IMG/VR virus record: IMGVR_UViG_3300028800_000001
Location: 62,001 to 126,000 of that record
DNA from: a virus
Reading direction: 5' to 3' (one strand)
DNA length: 64,000 nucleotides
This document shows positions 39,810 through 48,215 of this stretch, piece by piece. How positions within the stretch are numbered: the first letter of the stretch is position 1; every line of letters begins with the position of its first letter. Below the pieces are notes generated by a model. The model ran no database searches, was not told the origin of the DNA, and worked only from the letters and a program-made list of their open reading frames with translations. The position numbers and the translations under genes are program-made.

Positions 39810-40856
39810 TTATCCTTCCTCGTCTACTGCAAAAGGTTTGGTGGCCGCTGGATAGAGCAATTTCCAGATAGCCTCTTGATAATTTTTGTGATCAAGCATT
39901 GAAAACACAATACCAGAGTACCGAGTTTTGACCACCACAAGCGCCTGCTCTTTGCGCGAAGGCAGATCTTGTACCTGCACCACGATTTGCGCGCATTCCT
40001 GCTCGATAGCCGCAAACTGCGCCAACAATTCAGCGTTAGTTTTCTTCACCCAGTTGTAAAATTCATCCGGTACCCGATCAAGGAATTGTTCTAACGACTG
40101 TCCGCTTTTGAGTATTTCCCAGATGGTACGAGCGTTACACTGAGTAAGCAGCCTATGAAGTCTCTTATACTCCTCCATCTTGATTTTCACGCGAAGCCCA
40201 GAGGAGAAGCGTACTACAAAGCCCTCTTTGTTGGCTTCCTGTATTCTTGAGAGCGCCGCCACATCAGCCACACCATCATAGTGCTTCACGACTGGAAACG
40301 GAATCTCTTTTAAAAATTCAGGATTGCGTATAAGGGAAAGATCGCGACCGGTCTCAGTTTTAATAATCGTTAGCAGCACCAGATCATCCATATCACCGTA
40401 ATCGACCACGATTCTGTTATTTTTGTAGATCACTTCAAAAAGATAAGTGTACCCTTCTTTGAAACAAAAATCGCCGTACTTTCTCGCTAAGACCTCAGTA
40501 CCATGGAGCGCCTGCTCAGACGCAAAGCTCCCACGGGTTGCGGTGATCACTTCACCTTTATAGAGACACGCGATGAACAAGGAGCCATCCATTTTCTCAG
40601 TCACCACAAATGGCTCAATTGGCAGTGGCTCGTTGATCTGCTCTGCGTTGAAGAATTTTTTGAAGGGCCGTCCGATCACTTCGCCTGCGGTATCAGTGAT
40701 GAGTCCACGAGCGGAGAGAGTGACCTCATCCCACATGTTGTCATATTGCGCTTTTGCGGTATAATTCCAGATCAGCAAATTATGCACTGGATGCTCTCGG
40801 CAAGTAATATAGCCATCAGCCTCGTGCTGACGGTATGCAGTCAAATCTATGTTCAT
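39810..40856 (-). CDS. rnlA: RNA ligase, T4 Rnl1 type
   Basis: It seals RNA 3'-OH/5'-PO4 ends; in T4 it repairs anticodon-nicked tRNA together with Pnkp. Motif I is EKMDGS (nucleophile Lys), motif IIIa FEVIYKNNRIVVDY, motif IV EGFVVRF and motif V VKIKMEEYKRLH, followed by a helical C-terminal domain as in Rnl1. The length of 348 residues compares with 374 in T4. An AAAAAGGAG site precedes ATG 40856. It is in a different operon from Pnkp but behind the same promoter type. Confidence 0.92.
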   Translation of the reverse strand: MNIDLTAYRQHEADGYITCREHPVHNLLIWNYTAKAQYDNMWDEVTLSARGLITDTAGEVIGRPFKKFFNAEQINEPLPIEPFVVTEKMDGSLFIACLYKGEVITATRGSFASEQALHGTEVLARKYGDFCFKEGYTYLFEVIYKNNRIVVDYGDMDDLVLLTIIKTETGRDLSLIRNPEFLKEIPFPVVKHYDGVADVAALSRIQEANKEGFVVRFSSGLRVKIKMEEYKRLHRLLTQCNARTIWEILKSGQSLEQFLDRVPDEFYNWVKKTNAELLAQFAAIEQECAQIVVQVQDLPSRKEQALVVVKTRYSGIVFSMLDHKNYQEAIWKLLYPAATKPFAVDEEG

Positions 40857-40870
40857 CGTTTTTCTCCTTT

Positions 40871-41170
40871 TTAGGTTAGCTCCATATGTTTAAATGCGCT
40901 CGGATCGTCCCAAACAAGCTCTCCGAGCGCCTGGACAATATCGGTTATTGGGAAGGGGTGCGGTGTTGTGATATAAAAGTCGTGCCCCTTCCCTTCTGTC
41001 AGGGTACGCGTCGCAGTCTCACAACTTGGTAAAATACCGTCAAGCGATACCAGATGATTATAGGCCACCATATAAAAACTGGCGTGTAACAACCGCGTGC
41101 GTTCCCAGATAATAGAATAGATCACGCTTCCCTTCGGCAGTTTTTCCTGCCACGCCTGCTTATAGAGCAT
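40871..41170 (-). CDS. Hypothetical protein, 99 aa
   Basis: ATG 41170 has GGAGG six bases upstream inside the previous gene and an 11-base overlap with it. Mixed protein with no recognised motif. Confidence 0.7.
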   Translation of the reverse strand: MLYKQAWQEKLPKGSVIYSIIWERTRLLHASFYMVAYNHLVSLDGILPSCETATRTLTEGKGHDFYITTPHPFPITDIVQALGELVWDDPSAFKHMELT

Positions 41171-41816
41171 CAAGTGCCTCCTGCATCGCCAATAATTCCG
41201 CTTTGCGATCAACCGCATGAAGTACTATGCGCTTTTGGTAGCGCGCTAAAACGACTGTCTCTATCTGCTCAGCCGAAAGACCAAGCGGTGTGGTCATTTC
41301 TTGCAAGCGGTCTTGATAAAACTCGTCCAAGAACGCAGATAAAAAGAGAATTTCTCCGGCGCTGTCCAGCAAGCGCAATGTTTCCATATGCACTGGGTGC
41401 AAGCTGGCGAGCAGTTCAAAGCGGTTCATGGCAAAGAGAAGATATTTTCCTGCCTGACTCGGTGTGTATGGTACTTCTCCGTGGATCGTAAAAAGCTCGT
41501 CTTTATGCTGCTGAAACCAGAGTTGAAGTGTGGTCATTTGTTCCTCTTTTGTCGTGATATAACGTGACAAATCAATACCGGTCGAGACCATTGCATCATG
41601 GAGCATCCTGTCCTGCCTCTGATCTCCCAGGTAATCTAATTGTCCTCTATACTGGCGTCCGAACGCCTCTACCACCTGCTCCACACTGCTATCGCAACGT
41701 AGCAACAGCCCCAGGATAAATTCCTCTGTGAGCGTCTTTTGAATGGCGTCACGATCTGGCACGCCGTTTGGTGCAAAACGCTTGAGCACCTGCTCGTACT
41801 GATTACTCGTATCCAT
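41160..41816 (-). CDS. Helical hypothetical protein, 218 aa
   Basis: Almost all helix (RYQKRIVLHAVDRKAELLAM at the C-terminus), with no recognised family. ATG 41816 follows GGGAGGAAT and overlaps the upstream gene by 14 bases; a longer frame with a hydrophobic start is rejected. Confidence 0.75.
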   Translation of the reverse strand: MDTSNQYEQVLKRFAPNGVPDRDAIQKTLTEEFILGLLLRCDSSVEQVVEAFGRQYRGQLDYLGDQRQDRMLHDAMVSTGIDLSRYITTKEEQMTTLQLWFQQHKDELFTIHGEVPYTPSQAGKYLLFAMNRFELLASLHPVHMETLRLLDSAGEILFLSAFLDEFYQDRLQEMTTPLGLSAEQIETVVLARYQKRIVLHAVDRKAELLAMQEALDAL

Positions 41817-42066
41817 ATTCCTCCCATTGTGTGCGCCAAGCATGATCAACAATATCACTACGATCAAAACGCGCATTGAGATCATCGCAAATATCCTGCA
41901 CCCCAATGCATCCTGGTTCGGTGTAGATGAGTTGACGCCCACGATCCATTTCGAGCACGTCGCTGCGCAGGTAATCCCAGATAGAATACAAGCAGGGGAA
42001 ACCTGCCCAATCCTTTTCTACGTCTACGCGAAAGCGCTTGTAAGTGCGCCCATACTGATCAATCAT
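41803..42066 (-). CDS. Hypothetical protein, 87 aa
   Basis: Small acidic/aromatic protein starting MIDQYGRTYKRFRVDVEKDW. GAGGAAGAG precedes ATG 42066. No family recognised. Confidence 0.7.
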   Translation of the reverse strand: MIDQYGRTYKRFRVDVEKDWAGFPCLYSIWDYLRSDVLEMDRGRQLIYTEPGCIGVQDICDDLNARFDRSDIVDHAWRTQWEEYGYE

Positions 42067-42454
42067 CTCTTCCTCCTCGCATGCAGATGGCCGGAAGATG
42101 CGCCTCCGTGGCCGCTCCAATAGTGGTGGTCGTATTGACCTTTTGCGTAACCACTACTGGTTGGCGCGCAACCAGCGGCTTACGCGGCGTTAAGAGAAAT
42201 GTACGCTGCGCAACCGTTAAGCTGCGGATATAGCTGACAACGCACCCGATATGCGCACACATACTGCGGTGCTCGTAGCTTTTGCAGTCGCACGCGAAAC
42301 CGGAAGGCGTACAGACCACCGCGTGCTTGAGGAGATCGCGTGTCTGGCTATCCACCAGAAAAACACGCCGTCCTGCTTTATTGAAGCTCTTTGCGGTGTA
42401 AATACGCAATCCCAGGCGCTTAGCGCGAGCCATTGCCATCTCTAGTGTATACAT
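42059..42454 (-). CDS. SWIM-type zinc-finger protein, 131 aa
   Basis: Residues about 53-70 read ACDCKSYEHRSMCAHIGC, matching the CxC...CxH SWIM zinc finger used for DNA or protein binding. The N-terminus is a small alpha/beta segment with basic residues, and the C-terminus is Thr/Val-rich. It overlaps the downstream gene by eight bases. Partner unknown. Confidence 0.8.
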   Translation of the reverse strand: MYTLEMAMARAKRLGLRIYTAKSFNKAGRRVFLVDSQTRDLLKHAVVCTPSGFACDCKSYEHRSMCAHIGCVVSYIRSLTVAQRTFLLTPRKPLVARQPVVVTQKVNTTTTIGAATEAHLPAICMRGGRDD

Positions 42455-42468
42455 TTCTTTTTCCTTTC

Positions 42469-42669
42469 TTAGCGCTGTCCACGCGGGGCTTTTTTCGCAG
42501 AAAACAAGACCTGATCAAAGGCGACCCAATCGACATCCTCGCCCTGCTCTGGCGTACATCCACACCAGAACACGCCACCGGCTTTCGCTTGCTTCGTCAG
42601 ATCAATCAGCTCAAAAGGCTTCTGGCATTCACAACAGATCACCGTATTCTCTAACGTTACTTCGTTCAT
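42469..42669 (-). CDS. Small zinc-ribbon protein, 66 aa
   Basis: First gene after the 42.7 kb promoter, with AAGGAG before ATG 42669. CCECQKPFELI and FWCGCTPE give two metal-binding pairs about 22 residues apart. No further assignment. Confidence 0.7.
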   Translation of the reverse strand: MNEVTLENTVICCECQKPFELIDLTKQAKAGGVFWCGCTPEQGEDVDWVAFDQVLFSAKKAPRGQR

Positions 42670-42730
42670 CGTGCTTCTCCTTGAATTAATTATTTTTTCT
42701 TTTCTTGACGAAATTCATTTTCTAAAATTA

Positions 42731-42784
42731 ATTATACGGCAGGAAACACGAAAAGACAAGCGTTTTTTCTATGAATATTCAGAA
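42731..42784 (-). promoter_or_regulatory. Promoter with conserved upstream element (copy 11)
   Basis: Element TTCTGAATATTC, -35 TTGTCT, 17 bp, -10 TATAAT (42736-42731). It drives the Rnl1 operon 42669 to 39342. Promoter and leader closely match the copy before the HD hydrolase (28690). Confidence 0.88.
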
Positions 42785-42822
42785 AAATAAAAAGAGGAGA
42801 GAAGATGTTGCACTTCTCTCCT
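42785..42822 (-). terminator. Strong intrinsic terminator
   Basis: AGGAGAGAAG/CTTCTCTCCT, a ten-pair stem with an eight-base loop, followed by CTTTTTATTTTT on the minus strand, just after the ClpS gene and touching the next promoter. Confidence 0.85.
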
Positions 42823-42840
42823 GAGATAAAGGGGGATGAG

Positions 42841-43137
42841 TTACTCAGGTGCAATCGTAGCGGTCAACCCTGTACTTTGAATACGCTCTTGATAGAGTTC
42901 TGCAACCTCTTTCATACAGACCACCACGACGGCTTTGCCCTCTTTATGGGCGGTCGCCACAATAGTAGTTACATTTTGCAGTCCTGGGACTGCTTTCTTG
43001 ATCGCCTGAATAACATATTCAAATGTGTGATAATCATCATTATGAAGAAGCACCGCAAAGCGGCCAAAGAACATTTCTTTGTACTTCTCCATTACATCTG
43101 GTTTAATCAATACTTCGTTCAACGTCTCACCTTTCAA
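42841..43137 (-). CDS. clpS: ClpS-like protease adaptor, 98 aa
   Basis: ClpS binds N-degron substrates and delivers them to ClpAP/ClpCP, changing protease specificity. The core reads AVLLHNDDYHTFEYVIQAIKKAVPG, with the conserved NDDYHTFEYV of the substrate pocket, then VATAHKEGKAVVVVCMKEVAELYQERIQSTGL and a C-terminal TIAPE. Length is normal. It is the last gene of its operon, ahead of a strong terminator. ATG 43137 is coupled to the upstream stop. Whether it redirects or blocks the host protease is unknown. Confidence 0.85.
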   Translation of the reverse strand: MKGETLNEVLIKPDVMEKYKEMFFGRFAVLLHNDDYHTFEYVIQAIKKAVPGLQNVTTIVATAHKEGKAVVVVCMKEVAELYQERIQSTGLTATIAPE

Positions 43138-43778
43138 AGGAGTTCATCGTATTCCTGCGCTTGCAACGCAGTTTCCTCTTCATCTGTCGCGGCGAGCGGT
43201 CTCGCACCCGAACAGACGAGATCAATATACCCATCTTCTAAGAGTTTAGCAACTGGCGAATAGCGCCACATCAACGGATAACTGTAAACAAGAAACGGCT
43301 CTTCCTCGCTCAGATCATCAGTGATCAGAAGCGCGTCCGTCATTCCAGCGTAGCCATCCACGCCGTTACGCATTTCACGCCAGCCGTTGCTCAGTTGATG
43401 CTCAATCACTTCCAAAAAACCAGCATCACTGCCCTGTGCGCGTGCAAAGATTTCTTCGACTTCGCGTCGGCTCCGTAGTGCCAACCGGTATCCATCTTCA
43501 GGACGCTTAATAAATTCCACCAAAGGATTATGGCCTTGCCAGATGTAGTAGCAAAAAAGCGAGAGCTTGACTAGCTCTGTATCCATCTGGAGTGCGCGTG
43601 ACAAACTGACACGGCGTCTCGGTAGTTCTTTGAGAGGAAAAGCGAGAGAACAGACCGTCCCGTCAACGCGGTAGAAACTGTCTATCGTATCAGCATTTCC
43701 CTCTCCGTCTCGCTCGTCATCGTAGAAGAGCGTTGAGAGGAGCTGTCCCTTATATTCATAAAATTGTGCGCTTCTCAT
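43134..43778 (-). CDS. Hypothetical protein, 214 aa
   Basis: Soluble mixed protein beginning MRSAQFYEYKGQLLSTLFYDDERDG, with no recognised family. It overlaps both neighbours by ATGA, so it is translationally linked to ClpS. Confidence 0.75.
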   Translation of the reverse strand: MRSAQFYEYKGQLLSTLFYDDERDGEGNADTIDSFYRVDGTVCSLAFPLKELPRRRVSLSRALQMDTELVKLSLFCYYIWQGHNPLVEFIKRPEDGYRLALRSRREVEEIFARAQGSDAGFLEVIEHQLSNGWREMRNGVDGYAGMTDALLITDDLSEEEPFLVYSYPLMWRYSPVAKLLEDGYIDLVCSGARPLAATDEEETALQAQEYDELL

Positions 43779-44236
43779 GCGTTCTTCTCCTGCATTCTTT
43801 TGCGTTCCCGATTCCCCTGTACGATGTACCCACGCTGATACATGATAAAAGCCAGCGCGCTATAGAAGAGGATCAAAAATGCGCTTGGCTGAAGATTGCT
43901 GTGAAAAACAAAGCCAAAGACCAGACCAAGGCTGATCGGCAATGCATCATAAATGAAACGCATCGTGTTTGTTGCCGTGCCTCCACTTGGGAACAACACC
44001 ATCTGGCGCTTGCGAATCTTCGCCAATAAGTACGATACATCCACAAACAGGAAAATAGAAATAGCACTAAAAAGCGTGCTATACCATACCCCACTTGCAG
44101 TACGCGGAGCTATCCATACTGCAATAACGCTGGCAACAAAGCTTAACCACAAAAAATCAAAGAAGAGTTCTACACAAAATGTTTTTGTAAAAATTCCCCG
44201 ATTGTACCCCGTAATATCTTTGAGTGTCTCTTTCAT
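43775..44236 (-). CDS. Integral membrane protein, 153 aa, four helices
   Basis: Membrane segments at about residues 20-44, 49-73, 91-112 and 115-135, with a basic C-terminus (RERKRMQEKNA) that is probably cytoplasmic. No family recognised. Confidence 0.75.
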   Translation of the reverse strand: MKETLKDITGYNRGIFTKTFCVELFFDFLWLSFVASVIAVWIAPRTASGVWYSTLFSAISIFLFVDVSYLLAKIRKRQMVLFPSGGTATNTMRFIYDALPISLGLVFGFVFHSNLQPSAFLILFYSALAFIMYQRGYIVQGNRERKRMQEKNA

Positions 44237-44249
44237 TTTTTCTTGCTTT

Positions 44250-44600
44250 CTATAAAGGGAGCCAGAGATTGTCTTCTATCAACTGTTCCCATTCCTGCGG
44301 TATCCAGGTTGCGTACCCGCCCCAGAGAAAATCAGGAGCCCAGTGAGCGGGGAAGATTTCGTGAATATCAATCGTCTCTAGCCTCTCCTGATACGTCTCT
44401 TTGACCAGGGCAAACGCCTCCAGGGTACCTATCGAAAGGTAGTATCCATTGGTTTGCGAGGCACCATAAAGCTCGCTGCGAAATGCTTTATCGTATGGCT
44501 TTGCGGTCTCAAAATAGGCTTCCCCAAAATGAGACCCCTCTGTATGCTTCTCATGCTCAGGCGTATAAAAGCACATCTTGTCAATGCGCAAGTTAATCAT
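44250..44600 (-). CDS. Hypothetical protein, 116 aa
   Basis: ATG 44600 overlaps the upstream gene by eight bases. The protein has a beta-like N-terminus (MINLRIDKMCFYTPEHEKH) and a Trp-rich end. No family recognised. Confidence 0.7.
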   Translation of the reverse strand: MINLRIDKMCFYTPEHEKHTEGSHFGEAYFETAKPYDKAFRSELYGASQTNGYYLSIGTLEAFALVKETYQERLETIDIHEIFPAHWAPDFLWGGYATWIPQEWEQLIEDNLWLPL

Positions 44601-44886
44601 TTCCCCAGCGCTCATCGGCAGACCCCCAAACGCATACTTCAAAATGCTCTAAAATGACTTTTCGTTTCTCTTTTCCTACTTGCCATTCTATATAGGCATT
44701 GTTTCTTGTCTTCTGAAACAATGCCTCGATGATAAAATCAAATGCTTTTGTCGCGTCCTGGGCATTGCGAATGCTCTCATTAGCTTCAATAGCTGCGACG
44801 GTCGTGTCCACAAGTTCTTGTATTTCGTCACGTTTCTTTAAGTATTCACCCAGCTTGTCATACACAAAATTTACTCTGTCTTCCAT
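44593..44886 (-). CDS. Hypothetical helical protein, 97 aa
   Basis: Helical and charged (LGEYLKKRDEIQELVDTTVAAIEAN), possibly coiled coil. It overlaps the upstream gene by 16 bases, with GGAAGGCG as ribosome site. No family recognised. Confidence 0.7.
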   Translation of the reverse strand: MEDRVNFVYDKLGEYLKKRDEIQELVDTTVAAIEANESIRNAQDATKAFDFIIEALFQKTRNNAYIEWQVGKEKRKVILEHFEVCVWGSADERWGND

Positions 44887-45287
44887 TCGCCTTCCTCTCC
44901 AATCTGATATGCATCTAAAATGTGTCCGTATTCCGCACGCGCTGATTCTGAAACATACGTGCGTAGAAACTGCTCACTTTGTGCTGCGCTAAACCCGTCT
45001 AAGAGACGGCGACCGCTGTAGGCCAAACAGAAATGAATAATGTGTAAGGCCAGCGGCTCTGTTGCTTGCTGCGAGCCATGAAGCTCCAACGTACCTTCGT
45101 AACGATAGTCGTCCTCGAAGATCACCGTAAAATCCACGTCGTCGGAACCACGCCCAACCGTGTCTTTCCAGGTGCGCAGTTTCGCTTCCGCCTGCTCCCA
45201 GATTTTTTCGCCTGTGAGGGTGACCTCACCCAATGTGGAAGTGAGGCCGGTCACCTTTTTGAGAATAATCTCTTTTGCTTTAAGCAT
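44871..45287 (-). CDS. Hypothetical protein, 138 aa
   Basis: ATG 45287 (MLKAKEIILKKVTGL) overlaps the upstream stop by eight bases; a longer frame is antisense-like and rejected. Mixed protein with no recognised family. Confidence 0.7.
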   Translation of the reverse strand: MLKAKEIILKKVTGLTSTLGEVTLTGEKIWEQAEAKLRTWKDTVGRGSDDVDFTVIFEDDYRYEGTLELHGSQQATEPLALHIIHFCLAYSGRRLLDGFSAAQSEQFLRTYVSESARAEYGHILDAYQIGEEGEWKTE

Positions 45288-45615
45288 TTTGTACCCCTTC
45301 TTTTTCTTTCGGTGTTGCAAACGGATCGTAGCGCTCTTGCTTGTATCCTTTAAGCGCCCCTGCTTCGTATGCGGCCATCCGCGCCTCTGGGCACTCTGTG
45401 CAATAGCGATAGCAGCGCGCTGCACGCTCGAAAGCTGGACGAAATTGCTCATCCATGACCTCACCGTAGCGCCTTTTGTACCAGCGCCCAAATACCTCAC
45501 CATCCTGCACCGCAACCCCTTGAAAAAGAAGTTCCACCCAACGTGTCTGCTCTTCGCTAAAAGAGCAATCTTCTCCTGCTGTCACAAAGGTGTATCGTAC
45601 TTTCCAGCTTGCCAT
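45280..45615 (-). CDS. Hypothetical protein, 111 aa, Cys pairs
   Basis: First gene of the 45.7 kb operon, with TCAAGGAGAAAAGAA before ATG 45615. RCYRYCTECPEARMAAYEAG may be a metal or iron-sulfur-type loop, but only three Cys are present. No family recognised. Confidence 0.7.
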   Translation of the reverse strand: MASWKVRYTFVTAGEDCSFSEEQTRWVELLFQGVAVQDGEVFGRWYKRRYGEVMDEQFRPAFERAARCYRYCTECPEARMAAYEAGALKGYKQERYDPFATPKEKEGVQNA

Positions 45616-45656
45616 TTCTTTTCTCCTTGAAATAAAACTTTCTTCTTTACATCCTA

Positions 45657-45710
45657 AGCATAGCCGGTTGCAAGAAGAAAGTCAATATATTTTTCTATGT
45701 ATTTTCAGAA
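45657..45710 (-). promoter_or_regulatory. Promoter with conserved upstream element (copy 12)
   Basis: TTCTGAAAATAC, -35 TTGACT, 17 bp, -10 TATGCT (45662-45657). It drives the seven-gene operon ending with ClpS. Confidence 0.9.
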
Positions 45711-45714
45711 ATGA

Positions 45715-45972
45715 TTAATTCTCTTGCTTCTTTTTAAAAGAGCGTGCGAATTCATACATCAATTGCAAATTGCCAGAAAGGTTGAAGAGCTGCATAATAA
45801 TCACCACCATCACAGCAATGAGCACAGCAAGCGGAAAGGGCTCGCCCATGAGAAGCCCAAAGGAAGTGGAAGTTGGAACAACTAGCAGCGAGACGATGAA
45901 AAACTTGAGAGTGAAGAAGGAACGCGCAAAATCTTGCCAGCCATTCTTCCAATAGTTCAGAAAACGGTTCAT
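45715..45972 (-). CDS. Small membrane protein, 85 aa
   Basis: Two hydrophobic helices, about residues 20-42 (LKFFIVSLLVVPTSTSFGLLM) and 46-65 (PLAVLIAVMVVIIMQLFNL), with basic tails. ATG 45972 follows GAAGGAGAATATT; a longer frame is rejected because a terminator lies there. Confidence 0.75.
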   Translation of the reverse strand: MNRFLNYWKNGWQDFARSFFTLKFFIVSLLVVPTSTSFGLLMGEPFPLAVLIAVMVVIIMQLFNLSGNLQLMYEFARSFKKKQEN

Positions 45973-45990
45973 AATATTCTCCTTCTCTAT

Positions 45991-46028
45991 AAAAAAGCGA
46001 GAGCACACCGATACAAGCATGCTCTCGC
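45991..46028 (-). terminator. Strong intrinsic terminator
   Basis: GCGAGAGCA/TGCTCTCGC, a perfect nine-pair stem, followed by six T on the minus strand. It separates the LemA-like gene from gene 45972, whose expression then depends on read-through. Confidence 0.85.
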
Positions 46029-46035
46029 GTGATCA

Positions 46036-46752
46036 CTAAGGTAGCACTGGCGTTGTGTACCCTTTGTCATAGCTGGTCGTCACTGCCTGATTGGTAATCA
46101 CTTCGCTCATGAGTGCAAATGCGGCTTTACCGTAGACTGGCTGCTCTGTCCCAACCTGGGCTGTGAGCGTGTCATCAGGAAAACCTCCGTACAGGAAGCC
46201 CCAAAATCCCTTTCGATCCTTGTTGAAGCGTCCGATCATAATGCTCATGTCTTGGCCGGTGGCAGAATAATTATCGTAGTAGCCGATCATAATCGCTTCT
46301 GCCTGTTTGTAGAAGTACGAAACGTTGCCGACATTAGGATAGGCGTTTGCCAGTTGGACATACACCTGATTGTTAATACTATTGAGGCCAGGAACGTTGC
46401 CAGTGCCTCCAACCATTGCAGGCTGTCGTGTGGCAACCGCGTTGATAATCGTGATCAGATCTTTGCTGTTCTCCTTGGCAATGCCGAGTGCGGCCTCAGA
46501 GTCCTGATAGTACTTACCCAAAGCACGCTGACAGGCAGCAAACTGTGTATTCATGTCAATCTCGTCACTGCTGATCGAGGCCATGATAGCTTGATGAGCA
46601 ACGAGCAGAAGAATGGCTACTGCCAGGACGCCGCAAATGGCTTTCCAATTGTTTGCAAAAATCCTATTCAAACTAAAGCCCTGTTGATTGCTGGGACGCA
46701 TCTTTCCCTCTGGGAAATCGTTGTTGGTTGGACGGTAATATTCTTGATTCAT
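46036..46752 (-). CDS. LemA-like membrane-anchored protein, 238 aa
   Basis: A basic N-terminal segment (MRPSNQQGFSLNRIF) leads into one membrane helix at about residues 39-60, then an extracellular helical domain. The pattern LANAYPNVGNVSYFYKQAEAIMIGYYDNY and RFNKDRKGFWGFLYGGFP resembles the LemA family of signal-anchored four-helix proteins. It is downstream of a large membrane protein and probably part of the same surface complex. Function of LemA proteins is not established. Confidence 0.6.
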   Translation of the reverse strand: MNQEYYRPTNNDFPEGKMRPSNQQGFSLNRIFANNWKAICGVLAVAILLLVAHQAIMASISSDEIDMNTQFAACQRALGKYYQDSEAALGIAKENSKDLITIINAVATRQPAMVGGTGNVPGLNSINNQVYVQLANAYPNVGNVSYFYKQAEAIMIGYYDNYSATGQDMSIMIGRFNKDRKGFWGFLYGGFPDDTLTAQVGTEQPVYGKAAFALMSEVITNQAVTTSYDKGYTTPVLP

Positions 46753-46766
46753 GATTTGTTCTCCTT

Positions 46767-48197
46767 TTAATAACTATAACTGCTGCGGCCATCTCTCTTT
46801 ATAGGAGCGGCCAGCGCCGTTAGAATAAGCGTTACTACGCCTGATACAAGCAGGGCAACGACAAAGACGATAAGACAATACCAGAACGGAGGCCCACTTT
46901 TCATCCAGTCATAGCCAAGCGTTCCCGCATGATTACTGGTGATATGGGAGCGAGAAAATCCGTAGGTTGGATCAAAGATCAACTGCTCTAAGACCCCATG
47001 AGACGGGACGACACGGATCAACTGGTTATTGGCAACTTGCGCGTGCGGTGTACCAAGTAGGAGATCAGGGTTAACTCCAACGCCATTTGCGGCGCTCTCA
47101 TCTGGAACATGCACCCGCAATAATTGCCAGAGTTGATTGTTATCCGTATCAATTAGCGTGAAACCGAAAGCCCAGGTGATGCGTTGACCGTTGGTGCCCA
47201 TCACAAACACAGCCATGTTCTTTGGCAGTGTCCAGTGCCCAAAGGTAGATTGATCCTGCCAGTAGGCATTGAGTGCGTTGGTGTAACTGATTGACTGACT
47301 TTCCGGCACCTTTGTGTCATTCACCACGACCAGCTCGATATCAAAGCGCTTTGTCACCGGTTTTAAACTGCCTGACTCTTCGTTGAGGAGCCCTGCATCA
47401 CGCTGGTAGCGCTGGTACACACTTGCTGGTGGCGTAAAGCCTGCGAAGATGACTTTATTTGATTGATCGTAATCGAAGACGGTCTTGTTGATATTTGGTA
47501 GCACTCCCAGGCTCTTGTAATGCCCAACCTGATCAGAGGTAGCCGTCTTGTTGCCTGACCCGTTGATCGGGTTGTCGTACGACCCGATAGCGCTTGCCGC
47601 TCGTGGATATCCAGCATTGATAGCCTGCTGTGCTTGCACAGCCTCTCGTGGCTCTCCAATTCCTGCCTGTTGGGCTGCGTAGCGCAGATCACTCACAGAG
47701 ACTTCGTTATACTGCGTGTAGGCTATTCCTGGTTGCCAGTTAACCGGTACGACGTGGTCACCGACCGTTTGATCGCCAACGGTCGTATGAATAATCCAAC
47801 TGTCCTCTTCGTAAAAGAGGTCATCGTAGTAGTAACGGGTACAGGTATCATTTTCCGTGGTATAGGTCGTGTTCCCCTTTGAGTCGGTATGGCTCACCGT
47901 CTTTGGACAAGAGTATTGCTCGCTTCTCGTATACGTATGTTCACATCCACCCGTTTGAGCGCAGATGTAGCGCACCTGCTCGACCCCTGTCTCAGTTCCC
48001 GAATAGAACTGGTTATACGTATACTGGCCCATCCCCTGAAGCCAGAACATGAGCGTGCCAATGCCCAGGATAAGGCCAAGATTGACCAGCGATATCCAAA
48101 ACAGAGAGGTTTTACTTGACTCTGCTCCCATATTGAAGACAACCGCAATCACGGTAACGATGACGAAAGCGAGCCCAATAGTGACAATTTGTTCCAT
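46767..48197 (-). CDS. Large membrane protein with Cys-rich extracellular domain, 476 aa
   Basis: Two N-terminal membrane helices (about residues 5-22 and 30-52) and one near the C-terminus (about 435-460) enclose an extracellular domain of about 380 residues. That domain has four Cys in a short span (ICAQTGGCEHTYTRSEQYSC, then DTC), likely disulfide-bonded. No family recognised. It has the layout of a phage- or plasmid-encoded envelope protein; exclusion, adsorption or mating roles are speculative. Confidence 0.75.
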   Translation of the reverse strand: MEQIVTIGLAFVIVTVIAVVFNMGAESSKTSLFWISLVNLGLILGIGTLMFWLQGMGQYTYNQFYSGTETGVEQVRYICAQTGGCEHTYTRSEQYSCPKTVSHTDSKGNTTYTTENDTCTRYYYDDLFYEEDSWIIHTTVGDQTVGDHVVPVNWQPGIAYTQYNEVSVSDLRYAAQQAGIGEPREAVQAQQAINAGYPRAASAIGSYDNPINGSGNKTATSDQVGHYKSLGVLPNINKTVFDYDQSNKVIFAGFTPPASVYQRYQRDAGLLNEESGSLKPVTKRFDIELVVVNDTKVPESQSISYTNALNAYWQDQSTFGHWTLPKNMAVFVMGTNGQRITWAFGFTLIDTDNNQLWQLLRVHVPDESAANGVGVNPDLLLGTPHAQVANNQLIRVVPSHGVLEQLIFDPTYGFSRSHITSNHAGTLGYDWMKSGPPFWYCLIVFVVALLVSGVVTLILTALAAPIKRDGRSSYSY

Positions 48198-48215
48198 GAA
48201 TATTTTCCTTTTTAC

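Noticed and set aside
42841-43137. Reading the ClpS-like gene as a random small ORF
   Set aside because: The HNDDYHTFEYV block, the AHKEGKAVVVV strand and normal length match the ClpS family in order.
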